Shown in pieces: positions 40,485 to 48,325 of a DNA stretch of 64,000 nt. The notes under the pieces were generated by a model. That model had not been told where the DNA came from and did no database searches. It was given only the letters and a program-made list of their open reading frames with translations. The DNA lies in assembly GCA_016712465.1 (NCBI GenBank), contig JADJQZ010000001.1:6882001-6946000 (forward strand), in the 5' to 3' direction. Position numbers and translations under genes: made by a program. This DNA is from Candidatus Obscuribacter sp. Its GTDB lineage: Bacteria > Cyanobacteriota > Vampirovibrionia > Obscuribacterales > Obscuribacteraceae. Each line of letters opens with the position of its first letter. Within the stretch, counting starts at the first letter, position 1.

Positions 40485-41570
40485 TCAGGCGGCTTGTTGT
40501 TCGCTTTGCTCGGAGAAGATCTCCTCCAGGGTTTGAGTCATATGGGCGAAGCTGTCCAGACTCTTCACGGGTTCTATGCCCGTTACCGGTTCGGCGATGC
40601 CTGCCTTCAGCGAGGGAATATGGCTGGCCAGGTCCAGATAACGCGGATGATCGAGATCATAATTGCCGTAGTGAGCGCGCACATAATTGATTCTGATACT
40701 GGCTGACGGTCTTTCCTGGGCGTTTTGACTCAGGTGCCAGGATCGTGCCGCCAGTCCCTCTTTGTGATCCTTGTCTCCCACGATGATGATCTGATTGCCG
40801 ACGGCCAGTCTTTTGGCGGCCAGTTCAATGCCTGCCGAACTTGGTTTGGCATAGCTGGCTGGAATGGCCATATGCAGTTGCAGGTGTCTGCGATCAATCT
40901 TTTCTTGCAACCGGCGCATTTCTTCCTGTCTCAGTCTCAGCCCTCTCTGATAGCCGCGATTGCGTAGTTTGGGAACTTCGGTGCGAATGGCCACGATGCC
41001 GTCCACTAGAGGCAAGAGTCCGGTCAAATGCAATCTCTCCAGGGTTACCCATTCCGGTGAGTCTGTGAGAACGACGATTTTCAAACCCGGGAATTGCATA
41101 CGGATTTCTTTGAGAGTACTGTGCACGTGATCGTAGGTTCTGATTTTCTTGTGCTCCTGGCTGAACTCATGCCAGAATCTTTCAGAGGCTCGTTCGATTT
41201 TTCTGTGGGTGACGGAGCGATGCTTCTTTAACCTTGAGGCTATCGCTTCAATGATATAGCCGTACTCGTGCAAGGTAGTAGCACCGGCAACTTCCGCAAA
41301 GAGTTGGTTGATGATGCGGTGATCTTCCTTGAGGGCTTCGGCAATGCCGTTTGTGGCACTGAGGATGAAGTCGGCAAACCAGGCTCTTGTGTCAACAAGA
41401 GTATTGTCCATGTCTAGAAGCAAAAGGCTGTCGCTGGCATTAGCTCTGCTTGCGCTAGAGGAAATCACCGGCGGCATCTGACCGACGGTTGGTGCGCAAT
41501 AAGCTTGTGAGCAGGTCTCTCCTGCGGCAAATGACGAAGCGCCGGACAAAAGATTCGCCTGTATGTTCAT
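40485..41570 (-). CDS. HAD-superfamily hydrolase
   Basis: 361 residues from the ATG at 41570 (GGAGGAG site). After a low-complexity N-terminus of 45 residues comes HAD motif I, Asp53-MD-NTLVDT. Motif II follows (VLTDS), then the motif III Lys (KPSSAGIELA) and motif IV (VGDKDHKEG). A helical cap lies between motifs I and II and a long basic helix (RGYQRGLRLRQEEMRRLQEK) before motif III. A phosphatase is likely; substrate unknown. A sigma70-type promoter at 41819-41848 lies 250 nt upstream. Confidence 0.88.
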   Translation of the reverse strand: MNIQANLLSGASSFAAGETCSQAYCAPTVGQMPPVISSSASRANASDSLLLLDMDNTLVDTRAWFADFILSATNGIAEALKEDHRIINQLFAEVAGATTLHEYGYIIEAIASRLKKHRSVTHRKIERASERFWHEFSQEHKKIRTYDHVHSTLKEIRMQFPGLKIVVLTDSPEWVTLERLHLTGLLPLVDGIVAIRTEVPKLRNRGYQRGLRLRQEEMRRLQEKIDRRHLQLHMAIPASYAKPSSAGIELAAKRLAVGNQIIIVGDKDHKEGLAARSWHLSQNAQERPSASIRINYVRAHYGNYDLDHPRYLDLASHIPSLKAGIAEPVTGIEPVKSLDSFAHMTQTLEEIFSEQSEQQAA

Positions 41571-42072
41571 ATATTCACTCCTCCTGGCTGTTGAAAGCTG
41601 CGGGGCAATTTCGTAAAAGCAAGCTGTTGCTTGCGACGGACCAAACGGCACTATCGCAGGCATGAGCTTTTGGCGAGGACACCTGGTCTTGAAGTTGTTC
41701 AGATGCTTAAAATGGACAGTTGAATCCAACGGTAGCTGGCTGGCTGCCGTTTTGTTTTGGCCGGTACGTCTTAAGGGATTGAGGGGAAACGCACACAGGC
41801 TTTGCTTAGAACCACCTCATTATTCGGCTCTCTATAGGGTGATGTCAATAGGAACTTTTTTTAAACTATATCTGGAATCGTCTGTGATACCACTTTGAGC
41901 CTTGCAGCCACCAGCTTTTCGGCCTAGATGAAATCGCAAAATGGCGCATGGAAGGCGGCTCGCTGTGGCGGAGTTATGGCGGCGGAAACACTCAATACAG
42001 GCCGCTTTCGCCCGCTTGAATTGAGACGCTTGTTCGGCTGTCCCTTCCCTGGGACTCGCCTACAAGTGTTTG
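41571..42072. other. Leader/promoter region of the HAD gene
   Basis: No credible gene. It contains a good - strand promoter (listed separately) and about 240 nt of untranslated leader before the HAD ATG. Short open frames on the + strand lack ribosome sites. Confidence 0.55.
41819..41848 (-). promoter_or_regulatory. Sigma70-type promoter for the HAD-mdh unit
   Basis: On the - strand TTGACA (41848-41843), an 18-bp spacer and AATAAT (41824-41819; 5 of 6 to TATAAT). The predicted start is near 41812. Confidence 0.6.
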
Positions 42073-43527
42073 CTACCAGCGCAGTGTTGTCACGGAGTCA
42101 GCCGGTAGATCAAGGCGAACTTGATTGCCGCTTTCTACCAGGTCGACTGCCGTGGCTGCACCACTATTGGTGACTACCAGCACTTTGCCGCCATCGGGAT
42201 TAAGGAAGGCAACGCGAGAGAGTGAGGACTCCTGACCGGATTGACTGGTGCTCAGTACCCTCGCTCCCGGCTTCACATACTTGGAGTAATGAGCGAGAGC
42301 GAAGTACTGTCCGCTCAGGCTTACCTCTTTGGTTTGGGAGTTGATAGTTACCAGCCCGCCGCAAGGAAAAGGTCCGATATTGGGCTTGCCTACTTCGTTT
42401 AGGGCCAGATTCCAGACTGTGATACCGCGGCACCAGTTGGAGAGGATGTTGGAGAAGGTGCGCGACCATTTGCACCAGTCTGTTCCGTAGTCGGCATTGG
42501 TGTAGTCCGGCCCGCCTTCCGTCCAGAACATGCTCACGTCAGGATAGCTGTCGTGTACCGTGCTTACTTTGGAAGCGTCGCCCACATAGCCATGCCAGGC
42601 TATGCCGTCAGTGTATTTGAGCATGCCCGGTGTATCCAGGGAACCCAGGGCACGTCCCCAGAGATTGTAGTTGTGGTCGATGATCCAGATCTTGGTATCA
42701 ATGCCTTCTTTCTGGAAGAGTGGACCAAGGAAGCCTCTCACAAAGTCTACTTCCAGTTCCTGAGCCCAGATGCAAGCCGGCATGTTGCCGTCCTGGTCGG
42801 TGTCCACTTCGTTTTGCACGGTTACGGCTTTGATTTTTACACCTTCCTCACCATAGGCTTGCACGAATTTGAGCAGGTAGCGGGAATAAGGCTCCAGGCT
42901 ATGTCTGCGCATGGCACCGCCCAGCATAGAGCCGTTGGATTTCATCCAACCAGGCGGGCTCCAGGCTGAACCATAGAGGAAGATGTCCGGGTTTACGGCC
43001 AGGGCTTCTCGAATTGTGGGCAGGATGTATTTTCGATCGTGCTCGATGGAAAATCGCTTAAGCTCAGGATCCGGCTCGCCTTCGTCGTAGCTGTAGACAT
43101 GGGTGGCGTAATCGCTGGCCCCGATACAGGTGCGGCAGAAATTGAGATTCAGACCACCGTGGCCGAATAGTTCTTGAAAGAGCGCCTCTCTTTTGTCTTT
43201 CGGCATCTCATTGAACATAAAGCATGCGGCATCGGTAAAGGCGCCCCCGAAGCCGACAATGCTCTGTTTGGTTTCGGTTAGAACGGTAATAGTTGGCACT
43301 TCGCCGTGCTTTTGCCGAGGTGCATCGAGGAAGGTAAGTTCACTCTCCGCCAGCCTGGCATCGGGGCTGGTTCTCACCACTGCAAGAGTTTTCGGGGTGG
43401 CTTTCACTTTGCCGCCGTTCGTTAAGCGCGGGCGATTTTCCGGTGCCGCTTGCACCTTTTGCTTGCGTCCGACCAGGAAAAAGATCAGGCCGGCCAGGGC
43501 TAGTGCCATTAGTAATTTTGGAATCAT
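42073..43527 (-). CDS. GH30-family glucosylceramidase-like glycosidase
   Basis: 484 residues from the ATG at 43527. An N-terminal anchor or signal (about 4-19) and a basic linker precede a (beta/alpha)8 barrel. Acid/base Glu240 lies in TVQNEVD and nucleophile Glu337 in FWTEGGP. Typical GH30 blocks are GFGGAFTDAACF, AWSPPGWMKSNG and WNLALNEVGKPN. A C-terminal beta-sandwich follows (about 405-484). GH30 enzymes cleave beta-glucosyl or related bonds (glucosylceramide, beta-1,6-glucan, xylan). Membrane anchoring suggests action outside the cytoplasm. The leader TTCAACAACAAAAACGGACA follows a hairpin. Confidence 0.9.
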   Translation of the reverse strand: MIPKLLMALALAGLIFFLVGRKQKVQAAPENRPRLTNGGKVKATPKTLAVVRTSPDARLAESELTFLDAPRQKHGEVPTITVLTETKQSIVGFGGAFTDAACFMFNEMPKDKREALFQELFGHGGLNLNFCRTCIGASDYATHVYSYDEGEPDPELKRFSIEHDRKYILPTIREALAVNPDIFLYGSAWSPPGWMKSNGSMLGGAMRRHSLEPYSRYLLKFVQAYGEEGVKIKAVTVQNEVDTDQDGNMPACIWAQELEVDFVRGFLGPLFQKEGIDTKIWIIDHNYNLWGRALGSLDTPGMLKYTDGIAWHGYVGDASKVSTVHDSYPDVSMFWTEGGPDYTNADYGTDWCKWSRTFSNILSNWCRGITVWNLALNEVGKPNIGPFPCGGLVTINSQTKEVSLSGQYFALAHYSKYVKPGARVLSTSQSGQESSLSRVAFLNPDGGKVLVVTNSGAATAVDLVESGNQVRLDLPADSVTTLRW

Positions 43528-43558
43528 AGTCTTGTCCGTTTTTGTTGTTGAATAGATA

Positions 43559-43593
43559 GACCGGGCTCATTAGGATAACCCATGGTCCCGGTC
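43559..43593 (-). terminator. Intercistronic hairpin
   Basis: Stem GACCGGG/CCCGGTC (7 bp) between the Cys-rich protein gene and the GH30 gene. The GH30 ATG is 32 nt beyond it. Confidence 0.55.
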
Positions 43594-43623
43594 GTTCTTT
43601 ATTGCCGTCCAGGCAATTGTTGC

Positions 43624-44028
43624 TTAGCTGCCGCCGCAACCGCCGCCGCCGCCGCAAGAAGAGCCGCCGCAGGAACTGCTGCCGCCGCAACTACTGTGAC
43701 CACTGCTGCAGCTGCTATGACCGCTACTGTGACTGGTGTCGTTAGTGCTTGTGCCGTGGTCGGTGGCCGATGTCTTAGTGGTAGAGGAACCGGGATAAGG
43801 ATCCGGACCAAGCAGGGGCCAGAGAGCTGCCGACGAGTCGTCAGAACTGCCGGAATCGCGGCGGTTGTTGTCCTTTACATTGCTCAGGCGGCTACCTGAA
43901 TAACCGCTTGAGCCTGACTTTGAAGAAGCACTACCTGTGCGCTTGCTGTTTGATGGGCGACGAAAGGCCAGAAACATGATCAGTAAAACGACTGCGCCAA
44001 TAGTGACAGTTATGATAAATGCCGTCAT
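43624..44028 (-). CDS. Single-TM protein with Ser/Gly/Cys-rich tail
   Basis: 134 residues from the ATG at 44028 (GGAG site). One TM at about 3-23 (FIITVTIGAVVLLIMFLAF), a Ser-rich polar middle (about 30-95), and a tail of about 35 residues made of Ser, Gly, His and Cys (HSSGHSSCSSGHSSCGG, then more CGG units) with six Cys. The tail resembles the Gly/Cys-rich ends of some TPM/YgcG-type proteins, but no other domain is present. Metal binding or disulfide linkage is possible; function unknown. Confidence 0.65.
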   Translation of the reverse strand: MTAFIITVTIGAVVLLIMFLAFRRPSNSKRTGSASSKSGSSGYSGSRLSNVKDNNRRDSGSSDDSSAALWPLLGPDPYPGSSTTKTSATDHGTSTNDTSHSSGHSSCSSGHSSCGGSSSCGGSSCGGGGGCGGS

Positions 44029-44060
44029 GGGAATTCTCCAGTTGGGTTGGACGAAAGGAA

Positions 44061-44090
44061 CTGTGCGGGCAGTAAGACTGCACCGCACAG
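44061..44090 (-). terminator. Intercistronic hairpin
   Basis: CTGTGCGG (44061-44068)/CCGCACAG (44083-44090) with an inner GCAGT/ACTGC pairing and an AAG loop. The ATG at 44028 is 33 nt beyond it. Confidence 0.6.
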
Positions 44091-44189
44091 AGTTGGTTGG
44101 TTGAAAGGTCAGAGCTCTTGCCGGAGATGACCGGGAGTGGCACCCAGGACCAGACAGAAGGTCCCGGGCGTCGGTTAGTTGGAGGACGT

Positions 44190-44525
44190 TTAGTCCGTTG
44201 AGTCTTCCGCCGTTAAGTCCAGAAGTTCCAGCACGATTTCCGCTACTGGACCCCGGCAATCTACCACTAGCAGATACTGCTGGCTCACCTCTCGCGCTCT
44301 CTCGCGGCTCAAGGCATTGCCTTCATCCAGGTTTTTGGCGATCTGGCAAGTATTGCGGGTGAGTTCTTCGATAGGCAGTACGGCCCGGTAAAGACCTGTG
44401 TAGTAGCCGGCATCGAACGCGGCGATAACATCTTTCGAGGTTTCCACCTTGCGAAGCAGGGCTTTTAGTGTGTCGAATTTGCCGTCTAGGACATCTTGGA
44501 TCTGATTGGTGGTCTTTTCTGTCAT
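44190..44525 (-). CDS. Small helical protein, unknown
   Basis: 111 residues from the ATG at 44525 (GGAAATAC before it). Helical throughout (TNQIQDVLDGKFDTLKALLR, ELTRNTCQIAKNLDEG, RAREVSQQYLLVVDC) and acidic at the end. No signal or TM. No family recognised. Confidence 0.6.
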   Translation of the reverse strand: MTEKTTNQIQDVLDGKFDTLKALLRKVETSKDVIAAFDAGYYTGLYRAVLPIEELTRNTCQIAKNLDEGNALSRERAREVSQQYLLVVDCRGPVAEIVLELLDLTAEDSTD

Positions 44526-44557
44526 GTATTTCCAATTTGCTTGTTTGATTTGGTGTT

Positions 44558-44617
44558 GGAGACCTGAATAATGCTTGCCGCGGAAGTTCGGCTAACAGTC
44601 AAACATTGCAGGTCTCC
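44558..44617 (-). terminator. Intercistronic hairpin
   Basis: Perfect 9-bp stem GGAGACCTG (44558-44566)/CAGGTCTCC (44609-44617) with a long loop. The leader CAACACCAAATCAAACAAGC then leads to the ATG at 44525. Confidence 0.55.
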
Positions 44618-44640
44618 GGCTGACTTACTTGCGAATGCCT

Positions 44641-44859
44641 TCAGCCCCAGCCCAGCACGTAGGCCAGGCGGTGTCCGATTTCCACTACGAGGCGCGTCAG
44701 TCCGCCCAGGAGTCCTCTGGTCTCATAGGGCATGAGCACTGCCAGGACCAGTATGAAGATGACAAAGTTTGCCACCATTCGCGTGGTTCTGCGGATCACT
44801 TGCAGGACAACGTAGAAGACGATAATCAAGAGGATGATTTGGACTGGATCTATGTGCAT
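44641..44859 (-). CDS. 72-residue small membrane protein
   Basis: From the ATG at 44859, 25 nt after the DUF502 gene stop, so translated from the same mRNA. One long or two short hydrophobic segments (about 5-22 and 29-45), then an amphipathic helix (LLGGLTRLVVEIGHRLAYVL). No family recognised. It may work with the DUF502 protein. Confidence 0.55.
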   Translation of the reverse strand: MHIDPVQIILLIIVFYVVLQVIRRTTRMVANFVIFILVLAVLMPYETRGLLGGLTRLVVEIGHRLAYVLGWG

Positions 44860-44884
44860 ACTGGTTCTCAGTTGTGGTTGAAAT

Positions 44885-45592
44885 TCAGCCCTGGTTTGAG
44901 GCAGTCAGAACGATGGCATCATGTTCCTCTGCTGCCTGGCTTACAAAGGCCGCTACTGCTTGCGCCGCCGGTGTCAGATTGATCGACTCCGGTGCGGCGA
45001 TGCCCAGTGACATGCACATCTGCAAGGCTTCGTCTATGGACATGTCGCAATCGGCAATTCTGTCTTCAGGGTAGGCCACCATCAGTCCGCTAATCGGGTT
45101 GGGCGGAGTGGGGATCATCACCACAACATAGCGCTTGCCGTTGGTACGGTTGACTATTTCCTTGGTGACGAAGGCGATGGTGACGCCGCCGCCTCTAGTG
45201 AAAGGTACCCAGACCACACGTTTGAAGCTTTCCTGGGCTCCCGACTTGCTCACCATGTCGATGCCTTTGCGCAAGGAGCTGTAGATGGCACCGATGCCTT
45301 TGATGCTGTAGATGCGGCGTTCTACCCAGTTGAAGATGTAACTGCCTAGTTTCCAGGAAACTACCACGCTGATGGTGTAGAGCATGACCAGCAGGAAAAC
45401 CAGGCTGAAGATAGGGCTGTGTGCCGGAGAGACGGTGTTGGGCCAGAATTCTTGCCAGATGAAAGTGATCAGGCTTCCGAACCAGCCGTCGGCTATCTTG
45501 AGAGCCAGGTTGAAGCCCCAGAGAATGGCTGCAAACGGAAAGAACAGTCCGGCGCCCCGCAAAATATGGCTTTTAACTTGAGAGAAATTCAT
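44885..45592 (-). CDS. DUF502 family membrane protein
   Basis: 235 residues from the ATG at 45592 (AAGGTG site). Two TMs (about 13-33 and 62-82), then the conserved cytoplasmic part with IYSIKGIGAIYSSLRKGID, a central strand region (VVWVPFTRGGGVTIAFVT) and the family signature VVVMIPTPPNPISGLMVAYP. DUF502 proteins are widespread in bacteria and plants (LCV-like) without firm function. A C-terminal Ala-rich extension (about 200-235) is additional. Confidence 0.85.
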   Translation of the reverse strand: MNFSQVKSHILRGAGLFFPFAAILWGFNLALKIADGWFGSLITFIWQEFWPNTVSPAHSPIFSLVFLLVMLYTISVVVSWKLGSYIFNWVERRIYSIKGIGAIYSSLRKGIDMVSKSGAQESFKRVVWVPFTRGGGVTIAFVTKEIVNRTNGKRYVVVMIPTPPNPISGLMVAYPEDRIADCDMSIDEALQMCMSLGIAAPESINLTPAAQAVAAFVSQAAEEHDAIVLTASNQG

Positions 45593-46288
45593 TTTGCACC
45601 TTGTAGGTTGATGATTGAACGAAGTTGTTGCTGTGAGAAAACCGAGGCATAGAGCGAGCCCCGGGTGCAGGATGGGTAAATGAGAGGTTTAGTTGCTAGT
45701 GTCTGAAGACGGCCTCTTTGATCAAGTTGAAAAGAAAATGGACTTCTTAAGCTGACTATTTCTCAAAGGGCCCTATCAAGAGCTCTTAAGAGGGCTTATT
45801 ACATAGAGCTAAGGCTTGGCTTTTTTTATAGAAGTGTCTAAATGTCCGTACTGGTCGTGCATAGCGCCTCTTGCGCGGAGCAGGTGTTTTGCCAGAGAGC
45901 TGCTACTGCCGCGGTTTTGCGAAATTCTTTAGGTTGGCCTCGGGTAGAGCGTCTCGGCCGTCGCTACACAATCGGCCTGCCACCACTTGGGCTTGGCAAG
46001 CTGGTTCAGGTAGTTAATCTTGGGGTTTTTGGGAAATCTCCCCCGCAAGTTTTTTGGATTTTCTGGATTTCGCCGCCTGGCGCAGCTAGGTTGGCAATTG
46101 TCTGTACAAGGCAATCTTTGCTGCTCGAGGTTGAGAAGAAAGTCGAAATAGTGGTTGGCGCGGAATTGTTGGACGAAGTAGTTCGTCGGCATTGGGCCGC
46201 CCCTTCAGCAGAGTGATTTAGCAATACAGACTTAATACCGATGGGGAGCGGGCTTTGCCTGCTCCCTATTTTTTGTGGGGAAGTTTTT
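45593..46288. other. 696-bp divergent intergenic region
   Basis: It separates DUF502 (-) from the HTH-like gene (+). Overlapping palindromes AAGAGCTCTT (45778-45787) and CTCTTAAGAG (45784-45793) lie in its middle. A strong terminator stands just before the + gene (listed separately). Open frames on either strand lack ribosome sites and homology. Confidence 0.5.
46244..46274 (+). terminator. Terminator or attenuator directly upstream of an ORF
   Basis: Stem GGGAGC-G-GGC/GCC-T-GCTCCC (46244-46266) with a TTT loop, then TATTTTTT. It ends only 15 nt before the ATG at 46289, so it lies in that gene's leader and could attenuate it, or end an unseen short transcript. Confidence 0.75.
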
Positions 46289-46849
46289 ATGTCATACAAT
46301 CCTGAGAATTCAAAATTGACAGGTCTGATCAGACAGGCTGAAGATCGCCTGCAGTCCGTTGAGGAGAGGCTCGTAAACCTTTTGATAGAGGCCACCTATG
46401 GCAAGGTGGGTCTTTTGCACATTAACCTGGATGGACCGCAATTGCTGGGCCGGAAGTGTTTTGATCGTATCTTCTATGGGCGCCGGTTGCCGAGTTTGAG
46501 AGAACTCACCAGGCTGGCTGAGCGGCTGAATATGGAGCTGGAGGTTTTGGTCTTGTGCCGGCGTTCACAGGCAACCGTGCGTAGTTTTAAGGCTGTTAGA
46601 GGCTTTTCCAGAGCGCAGTTGCGGGAGTTTTTACTGGCTGTGCAGGCAAGCGCGAGCCCTGGTCAGGAGGCTGTGATATCCAGGAAATGTCGGTCTATGA
46701 TCGATTGGCTGGCACTTGGCCGCACTCGTCTTTACTGGCGAAAGTTGGCTGTCATAGCCGCTCTTTGCGGTTATGCCATTGATATCAAGCTCACTCCTAA
46801 AGACCGTGGTAATCAGGCTCTGCTTCAGCGTCTGGATTATCCTCTCTAA
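46289..46849 (+). CDS. Possible HTH (XRE-like) protein
   Basis: 186 residues from the ATG at 46289 (GGGGAAG site). Residues about 55-95 read GRKCFDRIFYGRRLPSLREL then TRLAERLNMELEVLV. This resembles the recognition part of a lambda-repressor/XRE HTH (xxGxxxPSxxxLxxLAxxLgxxL). A similar second pattern (SRKCRSMIDWLALGRTRLYW and then KLAVIAALCGYAIDIKL) is at about 130-168. The match is pattern-based and lacks a full profile. Coiled coil in the first 40 residues. No other domain. Confidence 0.55.
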   Translation: MSYNPENSKLTGLIRQAEDRLQSVEERLVNLLIEATYGKVGLLHINLDGPQLLGRKCFDRIFYGRRLPSLRELTRLAERLNMELEVLVLCRRSQATVRSFKAVRGFSRAQLREFLLAVQASASPGQEAVISRKCRSMIDWLALGRTRLYWRKLAVIAALCGYAIDIKLTPKDRGNQALLQRLDYPL

Positions 46850-47017
46850 CTGGGCTGTGGAAGGTGCAGTAGTCGGGCCGGGGCGTTCTTGGCTCGACTA
46901 TTGCTCTGCTCTAACCGTGAAGACCGAGGGGAGGGCTTTCTGTTCGTGAACGGTAATTCGAGGGACGGGCAAGATATAATGCTGATTTCTTGCATGATTA
47001 TTTTGCCAGAGGAAGCT

Positions 47018-47719
47018 GTGAAACCAACTGTGAAGCTCGATCAAAAGGCCCTTAGCCGGCACAAGAAGCGTTTCCTGCGCTTCTTTCCCAATTCCTTTCA
47101 AGACCAGCAATACATCGATTGGGAGCGCACCTATAAATGGGAGGCGCACAAACTATTTCAAGAGCACCTTGCCCGCGACAAGTTCAAAACCTTGATGAAT
47201 AAAGGTCAATACGATGAAATTGCCATGAGGGCCTTGCAGGTGGAGGCACGCACCAATTTCATTTTCTCCTTCGAAAAGATGGCCTTGCGTGACGGCGTCA
47301 AGGCTCCCGGCGGCGCTAGAACGTTTGCCGAAGGGCTCTACGGGCTGCTTTATGAGCGTGGACCATTGTCGGGTCGTTTTATTCAATGGCTTGTAGCCCT
47401 GGCCGACTTGCCGCGCAAAAAATCGCGAGTGCTATCATGGCCGGTGGCAACCTTTTTCCCTTTCATTGCGCAGCCAGGCAAGCATATTATTCTCAAACCG
47501 ACTGCCATGAAAGCAGCAGCTCTTGAGTTGAAGTACGATCTCGATTATTCTTCTCGGCCCTGTTTTACAACCTACGATAGCTTGTTGCACTTTGCCGATT
47601 TGACGTTTGATGCTATTCGAGACCTGGAGCCGAAAGACTACCATGACATTCAATCTTTTCTCTGGGTTATAGGTTCGGCCGAGTACGAGCGACTGGAAGA
47701 GGAAATGAAAGAAGGCTAG
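47018..47719 (+). CDS. Conserved hypothetical protein
   Basis: 233 residues from a GTG at 47018 with AGAGGAAGC upstream. TATAAT at 46975-46980 places a transcription start near 46987, which argues against longer starts. Sequence blocks PGGARTFAEGLYGLLYE, FIAQPGKHIILKPTAMKAAA and a C-terminal LEPKDYHDIQSFLWVIGSAEY recall a widespread uncharacterised protein family (C-terminus like RPRDMIDIQSFIWV). The role is unknown to me. No signal or TM. It is the second of only two + genes inside the - block. Confidence 0.65.
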   Translation: MKPTVKLDQKALSRHKKRFLRFFPNSFQDQQYIDWERTYKWEAHKLFQEHLARDKFKTLMNKGQYDEIAMRALQVEARTNFIFSFEKMALRDGVKAPGGARTFAEGLYGLLYERGPLSGRFIQWLVALADLPRKKSRVLSWPVATFFPFIAQPGKHIILKPTAMKAAALELKYDLDYSSRPCFTTYDSLLHFADLTFDAIRDLEPKDYHDIQSFLWVIGSAEYERLEEEMKEG

Positions 47720-47790
47720 AGTGGGACGCCTTTTTGTTTCCGCTTGACTACTAAATGAAATAATACAATTCGGCAAAGTTTTTTAGAAGG

Positions 47791-47824
47791 GGGAATGGGA
47801 GGCTCTTGCGGGCTTCCCATTCCC
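47791..47824. terminator. Hairpin between convergent genes
   Basis: Perfect 10-bp stem GGGAATGGGA (47791-47800)/TCCCATTCCC (47815-47824). It could serve both convergent transcripts. TTTTTT lies on its left at 47779-47784. Confidence 0.6.
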
Positions 47825-47838
47825 ATAGAGGGAAAGCG

Positions 47839-48258
47839 TCAGGCGGCCGTCGTCGGCAACTGGTAGCGGAGGCGGCTTCTCTCTCCAAAGCCGAGGCTAT
47901 TGGCCAGGTCTTCCTGCTTGTAGTCTTCGGCCGAGCACTGCAGGCAGATGCTTGTCAGGCAGAAGACGGCACTGCAGATGATGTCCAGCACCGACCAACT
48001 TTCGGGGGCGAGCAGCTGCATGGCGCACCAGGTCAGCAAAAGCACCATGAAGGCGATGCCGAGGCGGAAGCGAAGCTTCTCCTGCTGCTGCCAGATCCGA
48101 TAGCTATCGGCGGCGGGCACGGATCTTGCCACTCCGTCGCGGGTAAGCAGCAAGTCGAGGTGGGCTTGATTGCCGATGCGGAAACTGCGGCGGTAAGCCA
48201 GGAACAGGGGCAGGCTGATGATGGCGATCATCAGCAGAATGGGTGTATGGTAGGTCAT
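47839..48258 (-). CDS. Membrane protein, unknown
   Basis: 139 residues from the ATG at 48258 (GGAGC site). TM1 at about 4-22, a polar loop (about 24-62), and two further hydrophobic segments (about 65-82 and 88-105). The C-terminus is polar (EDYKQEDLANSLGFGERSRL). No family recognised. The leader CCTTAACAAACAACCGGAGC follows a hairpin that overlaps the end of the cation-efflux gene. Confidence 0.6.
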   Translation of the reverse strand: MTYHTPILLMIAIISLPLFLAYRRSFRIGNQAHLDLLLTRDGVARSVPAADSYRIWQQQEKLRFRLGIAFMVLLLTWCAMQLLAPESWSVLDIICSAVFCLTSICLQCSAEDYKQEDLANSLGFGERSRLRYQLPTTAA

Positions 48259-48287
48259 ATTGGGTGCTCCGGTTGTTTGTTAAGGAT

Positions 48288-48325
48288 TCTAGAGGGACGC
48301 CACTGCTGGTAGTGCAGACTCTAGA
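48288..48325 (-). terminator. Intercistronic hairpin
   Basis: TCTAGAG (48288-48294)/CTCTAGA (48319-48325) overlaps the stop codon of the cation-efflux gene. An inner CACT/AGTG pairing extends it. The next ATG is 30 nt away. Confidence 0.5.

Noticed and set aside
45842..46216. 124-codon + strand open frame (and an 87-codon frame on the other strand)
   Set aside because: No SD, no recognisable domain, mixed composition typical of chance frames.
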